Assembly: GCF_947179165.1 (NCBI RefSeq)
Contig: NC_077238.1
Location: 74,895,257 to 74,959,256, forward strand
From: Solanum dulcamara
Taxonomy: Eukaryota; Streptophyta; Magnoliopsida; Solanales; Solanaceae
Length of the DNA: 64,000 nt
Direction of reading: 5' to 3'
The notes under the pieces were generated by a model. The model saw only the letters and a list, made by a program, of their open reading frames with translations. It was not told the origin of the DNA and did not search any database. Numbering within the stretch: position 1 is the first letter of the stretch; each line of letters begins with the position of its first letter. Positions 12,768-25,585 of this stretch are shown here, one piece after another. The translations under genes and the position numbers were made by a program.

Positions 12768-13720
12768 CTTTAACCTAATATAAGATTATAAGTCTAACAA
12801 TACTTATTAATTAGGCAAAAATTTATTAAAAAATTAAAATAACTAAAAATAATTTTCTTTATTAATAGTAATTTTAAGGGATTAGGTTGTTCAGTACAAT
12901 ATAAATAAAGGAACAAAATTGACCTCAATTTTGTTTTTTGATGAAACACAAAGGATATACAAATAAGGTGCTACTATTATTTAATCTATTTAAAAATTTG
13001 AATCATATGTTAATAATGGGTAAAAATATGTATTAACAAATTAAGTTTATTTAATTAAAATCAGATACTAATTAAGGCTATACATCATATTTAGGTAGGA
13101 ATTTTATAAAATTTGATTAATGTGACTTTTTTGATGATCAGACCAATGTAATATGATTTTTATATAATATAAAAAAGAAAAATCACTTCTGCCTAATTAA
13201 CACAGAATTGAATAATCATCCACGAAAATTTAGAATTGCTTTCATTATTATTTTTTATTTTACATAAGCAAAGTTAAATTATATAAAATAAAAAAAAATC
13301 AACATATTCATTAAATGTAGGTGATACTTCTTCCGCTACTGCTTAGGTTTACATGGTTTAGAAATATATTTTCCCAAATGTGAATATTTTAAAGTATTAC
13401 TGCGCTGTTTTGTATTACTTGCCCACATTTTTAAAAATATTTTTTAAATTACTTTTTTTATTCATTTTTATTTGTTTACTTTAGACTTTGCACGCACCAT
13501 ACATAATAATAACTAATATAAGTATTTTACTTTATTATTTATTTTAATTGATGTATAATCCTGAGAAATGATTTGAACAACGGCAACACCAAAGCCAAAA
13601 CCATCTTCAGAATCTGATCTTTCTGAAGAAGGAAATATGAAAATTAAGGCGGTTAATATTGCCTATACATTTGAAATTGAGGATAAATTTAACCCTTAGA
13701 AACTTGTGATATCATTTTTA
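12768..13720. other. AT-rich intergenic stretch
   Basis: Very AT-rich, with no reading frame, repeat boundary or RNA gene that I can recognise. Confidence 0.5.
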
Positions 13721-14374
13721 CGAGAGTCTAAAGAGCTAAAATGAAGAAAAAATTATAAGGTCCACTTGTTGCGCCGTGAATGAAGCAAAAAAGAAGCACT
13801 TGTCTGTTCTGAAATCTGTCATAAAATGTTTAAGATATCAGAGTATTGATTTTTCATAACTTCTTCTCGATTGGCAAATCAATGAGAAAATAATGAACAA
13901 AGTAAGAAAGAAAGTAAGCAAGAAACAAGTGACTAAGAAATTGTGGGTCCATTTATGTATTTAATCTCAAATTGTTGCAAGTGCAACAAAGTCTCCAATT
14001 GCTGCAAGACAACAAATGTCAAAAGGGATCTTGTAACAAATGTCAAAAGGCGGATTTAATAAATCTACCACTTTGAATTGTTGCTCTTAAATGTGGGATA
14101 AAATTTCGCTATAAATAGAAGCATATTTTGCTCATTTGAAGATATAACAAAATAAAGAGAGCAATAGAGAACATTGAAAGTAATTCACTGTCTATTTTTT
14201 AGTTTGTGAAAAAATAGTGTGTGACAAATATTTTAGTGAGTTATGTGAAATAAAAGAGTAGTCGTCTTTTGATACTATCAAGTTGTCATCACTATTATTG
14301 TATCATATTTACACTGTTATAATATTTGATATCGTCGTTACTCTCTTGCTATTGCTATTGCTGTTTAGCGTGGA
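13721..14374 (+). repeat. Possible Copia-type LTR remnant with TATA box
   Basis: A tataaata box at 14110-14117 is followed by sequence typical of an LTR leader. No termini or coding domain could be fixed, so this is only a suggestion. Confidence 0.3.
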
Positions 14375-15049
14375 TGTCACGATTCAAAACTAGGTGTGAT
14401 GACACTCGTCGTATCCCACTAGGACAAGTCAGCTTAAACCAAAAACTATTATGAAAAACAATGCCAAAATACTAAATAGATCATATAAACAAAAGCGAAA
14501 GTCTTAAATAATCTCGAATAACCCCCAACATATGATTGTCATGTTACAAGCCACTAGTAAATACAAAATGAAAGATAAATACAAGTCTCAAATGTCTTTG
14601 TATCTCAAATAAAATAAAGCATAAGTAAAAGGGACAAGGAAGATCGCCGGATGTCAATCAACTACCTCTTAAAGTCACATCAAAGCCTCGTAGGATAAGG
14701 GATAACTCAAACTCACTGTCCAGACTCGGAACCTACACAAGTGTAGAAGCAAGGAGTAAGTACCAAATAAAACAGTACTCATTAAACCAACTAATAAAAT
14801 TAGGTAAATCTAATAAAATTTGGGAGCTCCGTTCATCCCAATCGAACCTCCATAACTACAACCTGCACTAAAAATCAGCTCAACCTAGAGTTCCCAACAC
14901 ACCGCTCAAATAAGTCACATAATTACAGTTGTGTCATCACAAGACAGAAGTCACAAGTATCATACGAATCATACACAAAAGTCAATACACCATATATAAA
15001 TATGCAAGGATACTCATGCACAATCAATAGCCGAACATCAGTCACATTT

Positions 15050-15370
15050 ATCGATAATGACCTCGGCATCACACTCTCACCAAAAATGACCTCGGCATCA
15101 CACACTCTCGTCGGCAATGACTTCGGCATCACACTCTTGCCGAAAATGACCTCGGCATCACAATCTTATCGAAAATGATCTCGATATCACAATCTCGTCG
15201 GAAATGACTTCGGCATCACAATCTCGCTGAAAATGACCTCGGCTTTACAATCTCATCAAAAATAAGCCCGGCAACACAATCTCGAGAAAAATGACCTCGA
15301 CATCATAAGCTCACCGAAAATGACCTCGACATCACAATCTCGCCAGAAATGACCTCAGCATCACATATGT
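15050..15370 (-). repeat. 30-bp minisatellite, about 11 copies
   Basis: The plus-strand unit is close to 'atgacctcggcatcacaatc' followed by 'tcgccgaaa'. Most units contain CGGC...GCCG-type inverted words and could form small hairpins. Copies differ by a few bases. Confidence 0.85.
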
Positions 15371-15412
15371 CCATCTTATCATAGTATTCAAGAACAAAAT
15401 GCAAATTGGCAT

Positions 15413-16178
15413 ATTCACACAATAATAACAACAACAACAACAACCCAGTGAAATCCCACATCGTAGGGTCTGGGGAGGGTAAAGTGTACGCAGACCTGAC
15501 TCCTACCAATGTAGGACGGCTGTTTCCGAAAGACCCTCGGCTCAATAGAAGCATAAAAGCATTAAAAAAAAGGTCAGACAAGAGTATTAAAAGTAGATAA
15601 ATAGATAACGAAATAATCAAAGCACAAAAAGCAGTAGGTATTATTAGATAGTAGCATAAATACCATAAATCAAAGTACAAAGAATCATAGTGCATTAATA
15701 CGCCTACGGATAAGGGGGAGAAATGCCACTATGTGCTAGCCCTCTACCCTAATGTCTGTCCTCCACACCCTCCTATCTAAGGTCATGTCCTCGGTAAGTC
15801 GTAAATGCGTCATGTCCTGTCTGATCACCTCTCCCCAGTATTTCTTCGGCCTACCCCTACCTCTTCTGAAACCATCCATGGCCAACCTCTCACATCTCCG
15901 CACTGGTGCATCTGGGCCTCTCCTCTTCACATGCCCAAACCATCTCAGTCGCGTCTCCCGCATCTTGTCTTCCACCGAGGCCACTCCTACCTTGTCTCGA
16001 ATAGCCTCATTTCTAATCCTGTCGCTTCTAGTATGCCCACACATCCATCTCAACATTCTCATCTCGGCAACTTTCATCTTTTGCACGTGGGAGACCTTAA
16101 CTGGCCAACACTCCGCCCCGTATAACATAGCTGGTCTAACCACCACTTTGTAGAACTTGCCCATTCACACAATAATAA
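15413..16178 (-). mobile_element. 5'-truncated RTE-clade LINE with 16-bp TSD
   Basis: The insertion body is 15429-16162 (734 bp), flanked by perfect copies of attcacacaataataa at 15413-15428 and 16163-16178. On the minus strand it encodes the C-terminal end of an RTE-type LINE reverse transcriptase (142 residues, 15736-16164). Motifs include [22 protein letters not shown] and WFGHVKRR. The 3' UTR follows, ending in a (TTG)n tail at 15429-15445. The long perfect TSD and the simple-repeat tail fit target-primed reverse transcription. The intact C-terminal frame suggests a fairly young insertion. Confidence 0.92.
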
Positions 16179-16948
16179 GAAATGACAAATTCAAGAAGTT
16201 CACAATTACAATAAATCTATAAGATCATTTCATCAAATACACATCCATATCAAGATCAAGACATTTCACACTTTTCCATCACAAGATTAGCACACACTGC
16301 CTTTTTGTTAATTCTATTTATTAATTTAGGTTAATTGATGTAAAAATTTAACCCACAACCTCATTTTTATTACTCCACAAAACACATAGGAAAGGAAATT
16401 TGAAAATTCTACAAGATTTAACAAAATTTTAAAAGTTCACTTGCCTTAATCAAGTCACGATCAATCAATCACTTGAGTCTTATCCTTTCGAATAGTATCT
16501 GAAACACTACAATGTAATCAAATAATAATCTACAATAAGATTTTGGAACTAACAACACCAAATTCACAAAATTCAGACAAAATAATCCAAATGACTCAAA
16601 ATTTCGATTCCAAAAACGAGGTTCACTTCTGAAATTTTTTACATGAAACGTCCGCCAAGGTATTTGGAATCTATTAGCAAAAACTATTTTAAAAATTGAG
16701 TTGAATTCAACTCATAATCACCACTATTCATTTGAAAACTCAAGCTCTTGAAAACCTTAAATTTGCCAAATAAAATGTCAATTTTTGATGTTAAAATCAC
16801 ATTTGTTAATGGGGAATTGAAGATTTAGGGTCAAAGACACTTACCCAATCAATTTACAACAAACTCCTCTTTAAAAATGACTCCAAGAGGTGTTCCAAAA
16901 CTTAAAATAGTAAAAATGGAGTTTAACACCGAAATCAGTCCCAAAAAT

Positions 16949-18900
16949 TGTCACGTCTCGGGGGTTACCCTAGACGTGGACGACACTCAAAAATCATTAC
17001 TGGCTTCTAAGCGAACCATTTGGCCTAGTCCATATCCGTCCATTCATTCAATCAGCGAAAGACTTAAAATAAAGAGACAAATAGGTGGGCAATTCCAATC
17101 AATAATCTAACTCAAGGAAGAAAGATCATAGGCCAATAAATCAAAAGCCAATCTATGTCATGAGAATAGTTTGACAAAAACAATTTAAGGAATAGAAATA
17201 CTCAATCAACCCATCTTTATCTAGTCTATGAAGTCTCTATCACTACTGTCTAAATGGTGTCAATGACAGGTTCATTACTACCTCAAATCAAAATAAAAAG
17301 ACTAAACTCAAAGCAAGAATAACATAAGTGATATCCTCTAAATGCAGGGGAGGACTCACCAATCAGCTGAATATGAACAGATCATCGACGGTGCGCCTAT
17401 TGATGATCTCTAAAAGTTGTCTTTGCATCATGAAATAATGCAGATCCAAATAGAAGTCAGTACGTGAAATATACAAGTATGTAAAATAGATGAAAATAAC
17501 AAGCTCAAGATATACTCAACTCAAATAACTCGACTCTAGATAATAACTCAGCTCGGTAAAATAACACAAGTTTAAAAGTAAAACTATGCTTTAAGACGAA
17601 CTCAATAATATGCAACTCAGTCAGATCATATCATAGACTATCATGCACTATTTTGGAGTTTCTCTAATCCGACAACCATCACTTATGAGCCGGTGATGTA
17701 CACAACGAGTCAACGTTGTTGCCACATCCGTTTGATACTTTACCAAGATAGGGTACAAATCAACTAATCTTGGATCCACAATCAATCAAATCAAGTCCTC
17801 TTTTAGGACAAAAAGGGAAACATTTGATTTTACGGTTCAATCCTCTCCTACGCTAGCTACGTAGTTTATTGAGTTCGAGTTGTAATTTACTCTCACTTAA
17901 TTTGATATTCGATACTCTTCCCAAGACTCAATATGTTCATCAGATTCCAATCAATCCCTTCGATTAACTCAAATCAATCAGTTCAATCAAACCATTCGAC
18001 TGGTCTTATTGGACTCTTTTCAAAACTCAATCTCATCTTGAATTATTAGATTCTTTTAAATCAACTCAATGAAATCAACTCATTGAGACTCAGTACTCAA
18101 TTCTTTAAAATATTTTGAAAATATGCAAAGACTCAATTTAAAAATTGTACTTTGTTAAATACATGACAATCGTTAATCTCAACTCAAAATAATGCATAGT
18201 GAAATCATTATCAAAATAATTATAATTTTAAATACTCTTTCAACTCAACTCAAGCTCGGTTCAATCCCAGTCAGGACAATCACAATTTGTACCTTCAAAC
18301 TCAATTTATGCATAAAATCAAATACAATCCTCAATTAGGGTTCATGTGAATGAAAACATAAATATGTATCTCAAATAAATTACTCAACTCATTAATATCA
18401 TCAATACGTGTTTAAATAGGTACTAGAAAATTAACAAGATAACAGATAATTCAAGAATTCAATTCAAGAAACTTGGGATCTCAAACTCAAACTCAATTTA
18501 GGTCAATAGAAGTGAAATGGTACATGGACGAACTCAGTCCAACGTTTAGGTTAGCCTTACACACCTGGAAATCGAAGGGACGATCAAGAGTTGAAGGAAT
18601 TGTTTGAAAACCTTGAACCCTACCTTTTTTTCCCTCTCCAATTCTCTTCTCTCAATGTTCTAATGTTAAATAAGAGAAAATACCCTCAGGATACTGATAA
18701 GTGATGAATTTTAGTGCCAAAACAATTTGGGTTAAATTAAGAAAAGGTGGGAAAAAGTTTGAAATGCCCTTCATTAAAAAAATCTGAAAAATGGGGTTTG
18801 GGCATACTACTGGCGCGTCATGTCAGGACCCAAACTACTACAGCTTGTTGCGGGCGCATTGCTGGCTCGCTGCGCTAGGACCCAAACAACTGTAACCGGT
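16949..18900 (-). repeat. LTR (downstream part), continued at 29217-29595
   Basis: Starts with tgtcacgtctcggg. Much of it aligns collinearly with the solo LTR at 25586-28060 (same boundary word, same 'gacgaactca' and 'aggactcacca' blocks). It is split by the CCGGT-flanked insertion at 18901. Rejoining the flanks gives an LTR of about 2.33 kb whose minus-strand start is tgttataaccc at 29595. Outer 5-bp flanks do not match (aaaat versus agaac). A purine run next to 29595 on the minus strand could be a polypurine tract, so it may be the 3' LTR of a larger element rather than a solo LTR. Confidence 0.6.
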
Positions 18901-20413
18901 TGTTGACACCCAATTTTGACCTACCCATAACTACTTTTCGAATTGCTATAGGCATTTTTCAAAATTATTTCTTTATTAAATAAATAAATTTATATTTATT
19001 TTTACCCAATAAATCATATATTTTGACATTCGTAATTTATAATATTATTTCTATTTATTAATATTATTACTATTATTTTTATTATTTTTATAATAAGCTT
19101 AATACGTTCAAATATTTATTTTCGTGTCTATTTAGTATATATTATATATGTGTGTATTTTCTTTACATAAAATATATATATATATATTTCTTAACTAAGT
19201 TTATTTTATAACTTACTTATTCATGTTAATAGGTAAATATTACATATCTATTTTTATACGTTTTATATACAGGTGCATATAAAAAGATTATTACTTAATT
19301 AAGTTTGTTATATATTTTAGTTAACTATATTAATTATACGTCTATTTAGTACATACTCTATACATACGTACTTTATATATATATACATACATATTTATAT
19401 AGTATATACATTAATAGTTATTTTATGTACAAAAATACTATTACTTAACAAATTTATGATTTTTACTTATTCAATATGTATTTGGTAATTAATTAGATGA
19501 CATTTTATTTTTATAACTAATTAGAATTTATAGCCTAACCCAATTTAATATAGTCTATTTAATTTCAATCTCATCCGTTCGTTTGATTGATCGGACGACT
19601 CCCATTCATCCTTATCTCTCTCCATCTCTAACCACCCTAAACCTAAACTACTTTTTTATTATTATTTTTGGTCATCTTCTCAAAAAAGAAGACAACAATC
19701 AGCAGCCTCCTCCCATCACCACCATAGCAACCTCTCTCTCCGTCGATCTCTTCCTCTCGCCGGCGAACAACACCACCAAACGACCCCTCACCGCGCTGCT
19801 GCTCCATCGCAGCAACACCTGCAACCAGCAGCCCCTCATGCTGTTTCTCTTCCGACGAACAACCACGTACAGCAGCGACACACAACAGCGTCGACATCGT
19901 CGGCGAGAAACGCAACGATCATCTGCTATTTCTCCTCCACAGCGTCTCCTCCGAGCTGTTGGCCGTCGAGCAGCAACGCAGCAGCCTCCTCCATCGACGA
20001 ACATCAGCAGCTTCACCAACGCAGCAGTAGCAACTGTTCTTCATCTTCTCCACGCAACAGCCATGACGACGTCGTTCTCCCTTGTCCTCACACTCTTCTT
20101 CTCCGACGGCAGCAACACGAGCGGCGCCGCCATTTAGACGAATAAGATGAGAGGTTGAAGACGGATCTTTATGGTACATTTTCATTTAACTCTTATTTCT
20201 ATGTATTGTTCATACTCCATTTATATTTATTGTGCACATGTTGGGCTGATTATATTTTTGTATTCGATGTTCTTAACAAATTTCTTGCTCGAAAGATCTA
20301 GATCTTCTCATATTTAACTATGTTTTACAGATTTTTGTTTTCATAACTAATATTGAGTTGATTGATTGCTTTGTCTATTATTCTTATTCTCTTGTTTGTA
20401 AGATCCATATTGT

Positions 20414-22744
20414 TGTAACATCCCCTAAAAACGTTGTATACGATGTTTCAATTTTCGCCTAAACATGATACAGCCTCTGTATTTTGGGCATAACTTTTCA
20501 TAGGAATATCCAAATTGAGTGATTCAAATTTCTGAGTAACCACAAGATCATTACCTACAACTTTTATGAAGACCATATTTTAAGATTCGAAGTTTAAGTA
20601 GGTCAAATAAATTAATTTTTGTAAGGTAGGATGTTGTGACGGAAATGAGTATTTATAGAAGAAAAATCATATCTCACTATAGGTTTGTCCTAATTGGTTG
20701 ATTCCTGAACGATATGAAACTAGACTTCCATATCTACAATTCTTATTAAGACACCAAATCCTAATAAGGAATTTATCTTATTCAAACGTAGCTCCCAAAA
20801 AAAGTATTCTGTCAAAGATAACTCATATCACCTACCATAGAAAGATCTAGATACATTTGACATCACTCATGACATAAATTGTCCTCCATTTAACATCATC
20901 CATGACATCAATATATTCCACTAAATTTTCAGATTTTTCTTTATAATTATTTTATTTATTGTCAGATCCCTCTTTTCCACCTATAAATACCCACCTTATT
21001 TTCTCATTTTATTCATCAAGCTTTCTCAAGCAAATCTTCTCTCTATACACTTCTTTACACATTCTCAAATATAGTTTTAGTTCTTAGTAGTGAAGAAATA
21101 CTATTCCGGTGATTCATATACTCCGGGTAGTACACAAAACGTTCCGGCGAGGAGAGAAACTAGGACTCAAGAGTGTTCATTAAGTCTTTCGGTATCAACT
21201 AAAGCTTCGGTCTCCAGGTATGTAAGGCTTTAATGAGAGTATTCCTTCCACTCTCATGTCTAAATTATTTTGATTATATGATAAATTATATTTATTTTCT
21301 TTAAGCTCTACTCTAAGTCATGTGTGTGTTTATCCATGGGTTCTTCCACCCATGTAGTCCAAAAACTCTTTCAATTAAATATCTTGATTTCAAGTAATAT
21401 TTTCTTATGGTAAATTCTTATTTTTACTTAATAGTATGAATCATGGTTAAACTAATGATTATTGCTCTATTTTGATGCAACATAATTTCATATATATGAA
21501 TTGATGGTTTACAAGTAATTCCTCTATTTATCTATTTAAAGGCTCTTGAAATTCATGGTGGGTTGTTTAAAGCATGATTTTTAATTAATGGATTTCAAAG
21601 TATTTATGAATATTTATTTCCATACATATTTGCAAGTTGAAGTGATTTGAACCCACCTAGTTTTATTATGTTTTTAATAAAGTTTGACTTGAAAGCTTTG
21701 ACTCCAAATAAATGTTTATGAAAGCAATATCTATGATCAAAAAGGGAGTCTTATGAAATGAAAGAATGATGAAATGACATGAATCATGGATTCTTTATGC
21801 AATAAGAATAATTCTTGCATATTTGAATTATCAAATATTTTAATGAGCTATTCTACCGAATATGATGTTTGAATTCTCAAGTTATATGCTATGAATATTT
21901 TGAAGTATTAAACTATTCCGTAGGATTGACTTAGCACCGAATGAGGCATTGAGGTGGGTTTCGGTAAGGGAATCCTAGTAGCAACCCCTTGTCTCATTAA
22001 CTATGTGCCAACATAGGAGCCCTTGTAGGCTTAGGCTAATGGATCCATAAATAGCCCTTAAAGTTAAAGTTAAAGAAATGAATGAAGTTGACGGAGTTCT
22101 ACCCGGCAAGTAGTCTCCCCGGCCAACGTAGGGGGTTATGTTGGATTCCATGTAATAGCTCGCATGGTCTTAAATGTCGGTTATGGTTAATTTCCCACAA
22201 AATGAATGTTTTAAAGGATATATATATGATTTATTATGCATACATTAAATTATGTTCCATATTACATAAACTTTTAATGTTTTCTCAATGTCCATGCATC
22301 CTTACATACTTAGTACATTCAAAGTACTAACGCATACTCTTTTGCCTACATGATATCACCATGTAGGGATCAGTGCTCCTCCTACTCGTTCTCCTCCACG
22401 TGGCTAGTTGATATTCCATTGAAGACTACTTTTGGTGAGTTCTCATGTTCCGGGAACAATACTCCTTTATCTTTCTAGCTTATGATATGTTAAGATATTT
22501 TACTATGGCATTTCTTCTATTATGATTGAGGGTGAGCTAGGGACTTGCCTTAGCCCCGTTAAATTTAATAGTTAGAGGTATTGTTGAACATATGTAAGTT
22601 GAAGATTTACTATTATGATTTCCGCTTGTTTATTTATCATCATTACCTATGAAAGGCTAAAAGAATGCTACGAGGCTTGATTGAGGTACTTTCGGATTTC
22701 TCATTCGCCATGTCACGTCTAGGTCCTAGGCTTGGGTCGTGACA
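20414..22744 (+). mobile_element. Solo LTR (Gypsy), ATTGT TSD
   Basis: 2331 bp running from tgtaacatcccc to gggtcgtgaca, flanked by attgt at 20409-20413 and 22745-22749. It is related to 25586-28060 in inverse orientation; shared words include the 'gggcataacttttcatagga' block. A tataaata box lies at 20992-20999. No internal coding region, so it is the product of recombination between the LTRs of one element. Confidence 0.92.
20992..20999 (+). promoter_or_regulatory. TATA box of the solo LTR promoter
   Basis: tataaata in the context ccacctataaatacccacc. The same context is found on the minus strand of the sister solo LTR at 27185-27192, supporting a conserved LTR core promoter. Confidence 0.6.
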
Positions 22745-24524
22745 ATTGTTCACATGTTACTACATCACTTTAGTTCTTTATTTTTGCTCCAAATAATTTG
22801 ATAAACTCAAGATTCAAAGATTTTTGTTCATTCTTAATCGATTGAGATCACAGAACATGTTTATGTTGTTTTTGTCCATGTTCATGTTCATGTTCATATT
22901 ACTACATTTTAATTATGCACAAGTTTAGATCGTTCTATTGAAGACATATCTTTACAAATTCTCTCAGGTATTATCGTTCTAATCATTAGTGGTTTAAACT
23001 TTATTTGTTGAAGTTTAATTTGCCTATGAATTTAATATGAGTTTTATGATGCTGCTTGTTATGTGAGAATCATGAAATTGATAATTTTGCCTTAACTTGA
23101 GTTCAATGATTTTGCATTTATGTTAAAACTTGTAATATTTTATGTTTTTGTTTGGATCCATACAATTGAATTTATCTGCTTGGGAAATCTGGAGTAGATA
23201 AAAGTTTGATTTTTTTGTTTGAATATGTGGTTGAATAATTTCATTGCAATTATTATCGGTGGGTCCCTTTGCCATAACCTTTTGACTTTTGAAATGTCTT
23301 TTGAATAAATTTGGATCAAATCTTGAAAAGCATATATTATTTTGATTTTGTTGACAGAAGGTTGAAAATTTTGTCACCTTCTTTTGAAATATGTGCTCTT
23401 CTTATTACTTATTTGAAAAAACAAAAAGAAAAAAGTCTTGACTAAAATCTTGCCTAGCCATTTTTCTGGATTTTCTTGTTTTTCTTGATTGCCTTTTACC
23501 ATTATAAGACTCATTTTCATTTCAGAGAAAAGAAGAGACACAGACAGAGAGAAAGAAAAAAAAAACATAGGGAGTATTGAAAGAAAAAAAAAGGAAACAT
23601 TCTACTTTACATCATCAATACATCAAACAAAAACAAAAACAAAAACAATAACAAAAAAAGTTTCTAGCATATTTTGATACTCTGTTTCTAGCTTGTCTTC
23701 ACAGTTCGGATTTTTATTTACTTATTCTTCCTAACTAAAGTGTCGAGGTTAGTTCCAACCATTCTTTATATGTTAGCTTATTTTTTTTTAAAAAAAAATG
23801 TTCTTGCTTTGCTTGTTCACTCTACTGAAGTGAAATCATATATTCATGTTATACCTCTATATTATTTGTATACTGCTTGTATTTTCTTTATGATTTAGCA
23901 GGATTTGGATTCCAAATGCAAGACATGAAGATGTTCATTTGGAACAAGATTCAAATAATTTTAGTTCCTGTTTTATTACTTCTATTTGTGTATTATTCTT
24001 TCTTAATTATTTTGGCATGTAATGATAAACTCTGTATATAATAAAAAGGGGAAAATACAAGGGGAGGGAATATACTTGCTACTTGTTTATTTTATTTTTT
24101 AGTTTATCATAAATTTATGTGTGTTTGTGATACATGTGATCTAGTTATACTATTCATTGCATGCCCATTTATTCATGATATAAGTATTTTATTTTTACAA
24201 GATGTTTACTTTAATCAAAAAATAAAATAAAATAAAATGATCTAAGGATAGTTTGATAATCGTTTATTATCATATATGTTTCAAAAAAAATAATTTACCT
24301 ATTTTATATGTGTTATCTTTGTTTATTAAATTTTAAATCTCATTAGAATAATTGCTTTGATGATTATTATACATTATAACTTGCCTTTGAAACTTAAAAC
24401 CATGTTTATAGTTTCAAATAATAACTTTGTCATATTAACTATTTAGGCATTATATATGTAGGATCTACTAAATAATTTTGAACATGATGATAATCATATT
24501 TAGATTCGAATGTCATTTCATATA

Positions 24525-25215
24525 GATATCATGCCCATAGAATTTTATAATTTTAATATAGCATGTCCATATATATTTTAATTAACATTTTAACATACTA
24601 TTTTGTATAGACATCATGTCCATAGGATTTACAATTTTAATATATCATGTTTATATATATTTTAATTAATATTTTTAACATGCTAATCATTTAGAAATCA
24701 TGTGCATAGGATTCTATGTTAAATATCATATAGCAAATCATGCTTATAGGACTTAATGAATATTTAAATATTTATAGTGTTATGGGCCTTATTAGATATT
24801 TTTTAAGCTCGTTATATTGATGTAATAAATATTGACAAAATATTATTAGATAGTTTCAATATGAAATAATTCCTAGCTTGAAAGATTTTTCTTTGATATT
24901 TTGTTTAGAAATCATGCCAATAGGATTTTAATAATTATTTATCATATTATATAGAAATTGTGTCTATAACATTTTAATAAATATTTCAACATATAATGGT
25001 ATTAAAAACATGCTTACTATTTTTCATAAATTTTCAATATATTGTTAGAAATCATGCTTATAGAAATTTAAATAAGTTTTCATAATATTATTTTATAAAG
25101 AGATTATACCTGTGACATTTTAATAAATTTTCAACACAACATTTAGAAATCATATTTATATTATTTTAATAAATTTTCAGCATGCTATTAACTAAAAATC
25201 ATGTTAGTAGGATTT
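24525..25215 (+). repeat. Degenerate tandem array, about ten 'aatcatgcccataggatttta' units
   Basis: Units begin near 24525, 24606, 24689, 24736, 24906, 24953, 25047, 25099, 25143 and 25192, each followed by AT-rich spacer. It lies within the long LTR, outside the nested insertions. Spacing is irregular (about 45-170 bp). Confidence 0.65.
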
Positions 25216-25585
25216 TATAAATGTTATTAGTTAATAATTAAAAATTATCAAGAATGTCTTTATTTTAGCATGTTTGAATTTTTGCATTAAATCTCATACA
25301 TCTGATTGTATGCACACATATATAATTATTATAATTTTTACTATTTATCTGTGTTTTCAAGCATGCTAAATAATTAATCTAGAGACTTACTTGAGATTTT
25401 ATGTGCTAACTGCTCGTCTCATCTGTTTTGTTTGGCGATGTGTCTAGTTAGGATGACTATATTTTTTTTAGTCTAAAACCCACTCTAATAGTACGTCCAA
25501 TACCTATTGGATATTAAGTTGGGACGTTAGACATCTTTAGGACGTTAGATTTTATTATTTCTTTTATATCGTTTTAGAATTATAA

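Larger units (their letters stand above)
14375..16948 (-). repeat. LTR of a Gypsy-like element (3' end at left), interrupted
   Basis: Starts with tgtcacgattc at 14375, the reverse complement of a gtgaca LTR end. It carries a 30-bp minisatellite (15050-15370) and an RTE LINE insertion (15429-16162). It is cut at 16948/16949, where another LTR begins. I could not find its other end with certainty; it may continue beyond 29595. Confidence 0.55.

Noticed and set aside
15050..15370. CRISPR-like spaced repeat array
   Set aside because: Units are contiguous ~30-bp minisatellite repeats without unique spacers, in a plant LTR.
15752..16153. Plus-strand 133-codon frame
   Set aside because: It is the antisense shadow of the RTE LINE reverse transcriptase on the minus strand.
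19583..20137. 184-codon open frame starting with an Ile-Asp-Arg-Thr N-terminus
   Set aside because: Low-complexity Ser/Thr/Gln-rich translation inside an LTR, with comparable open frames on the opposite strand; no domain. Treated as compositional bias.
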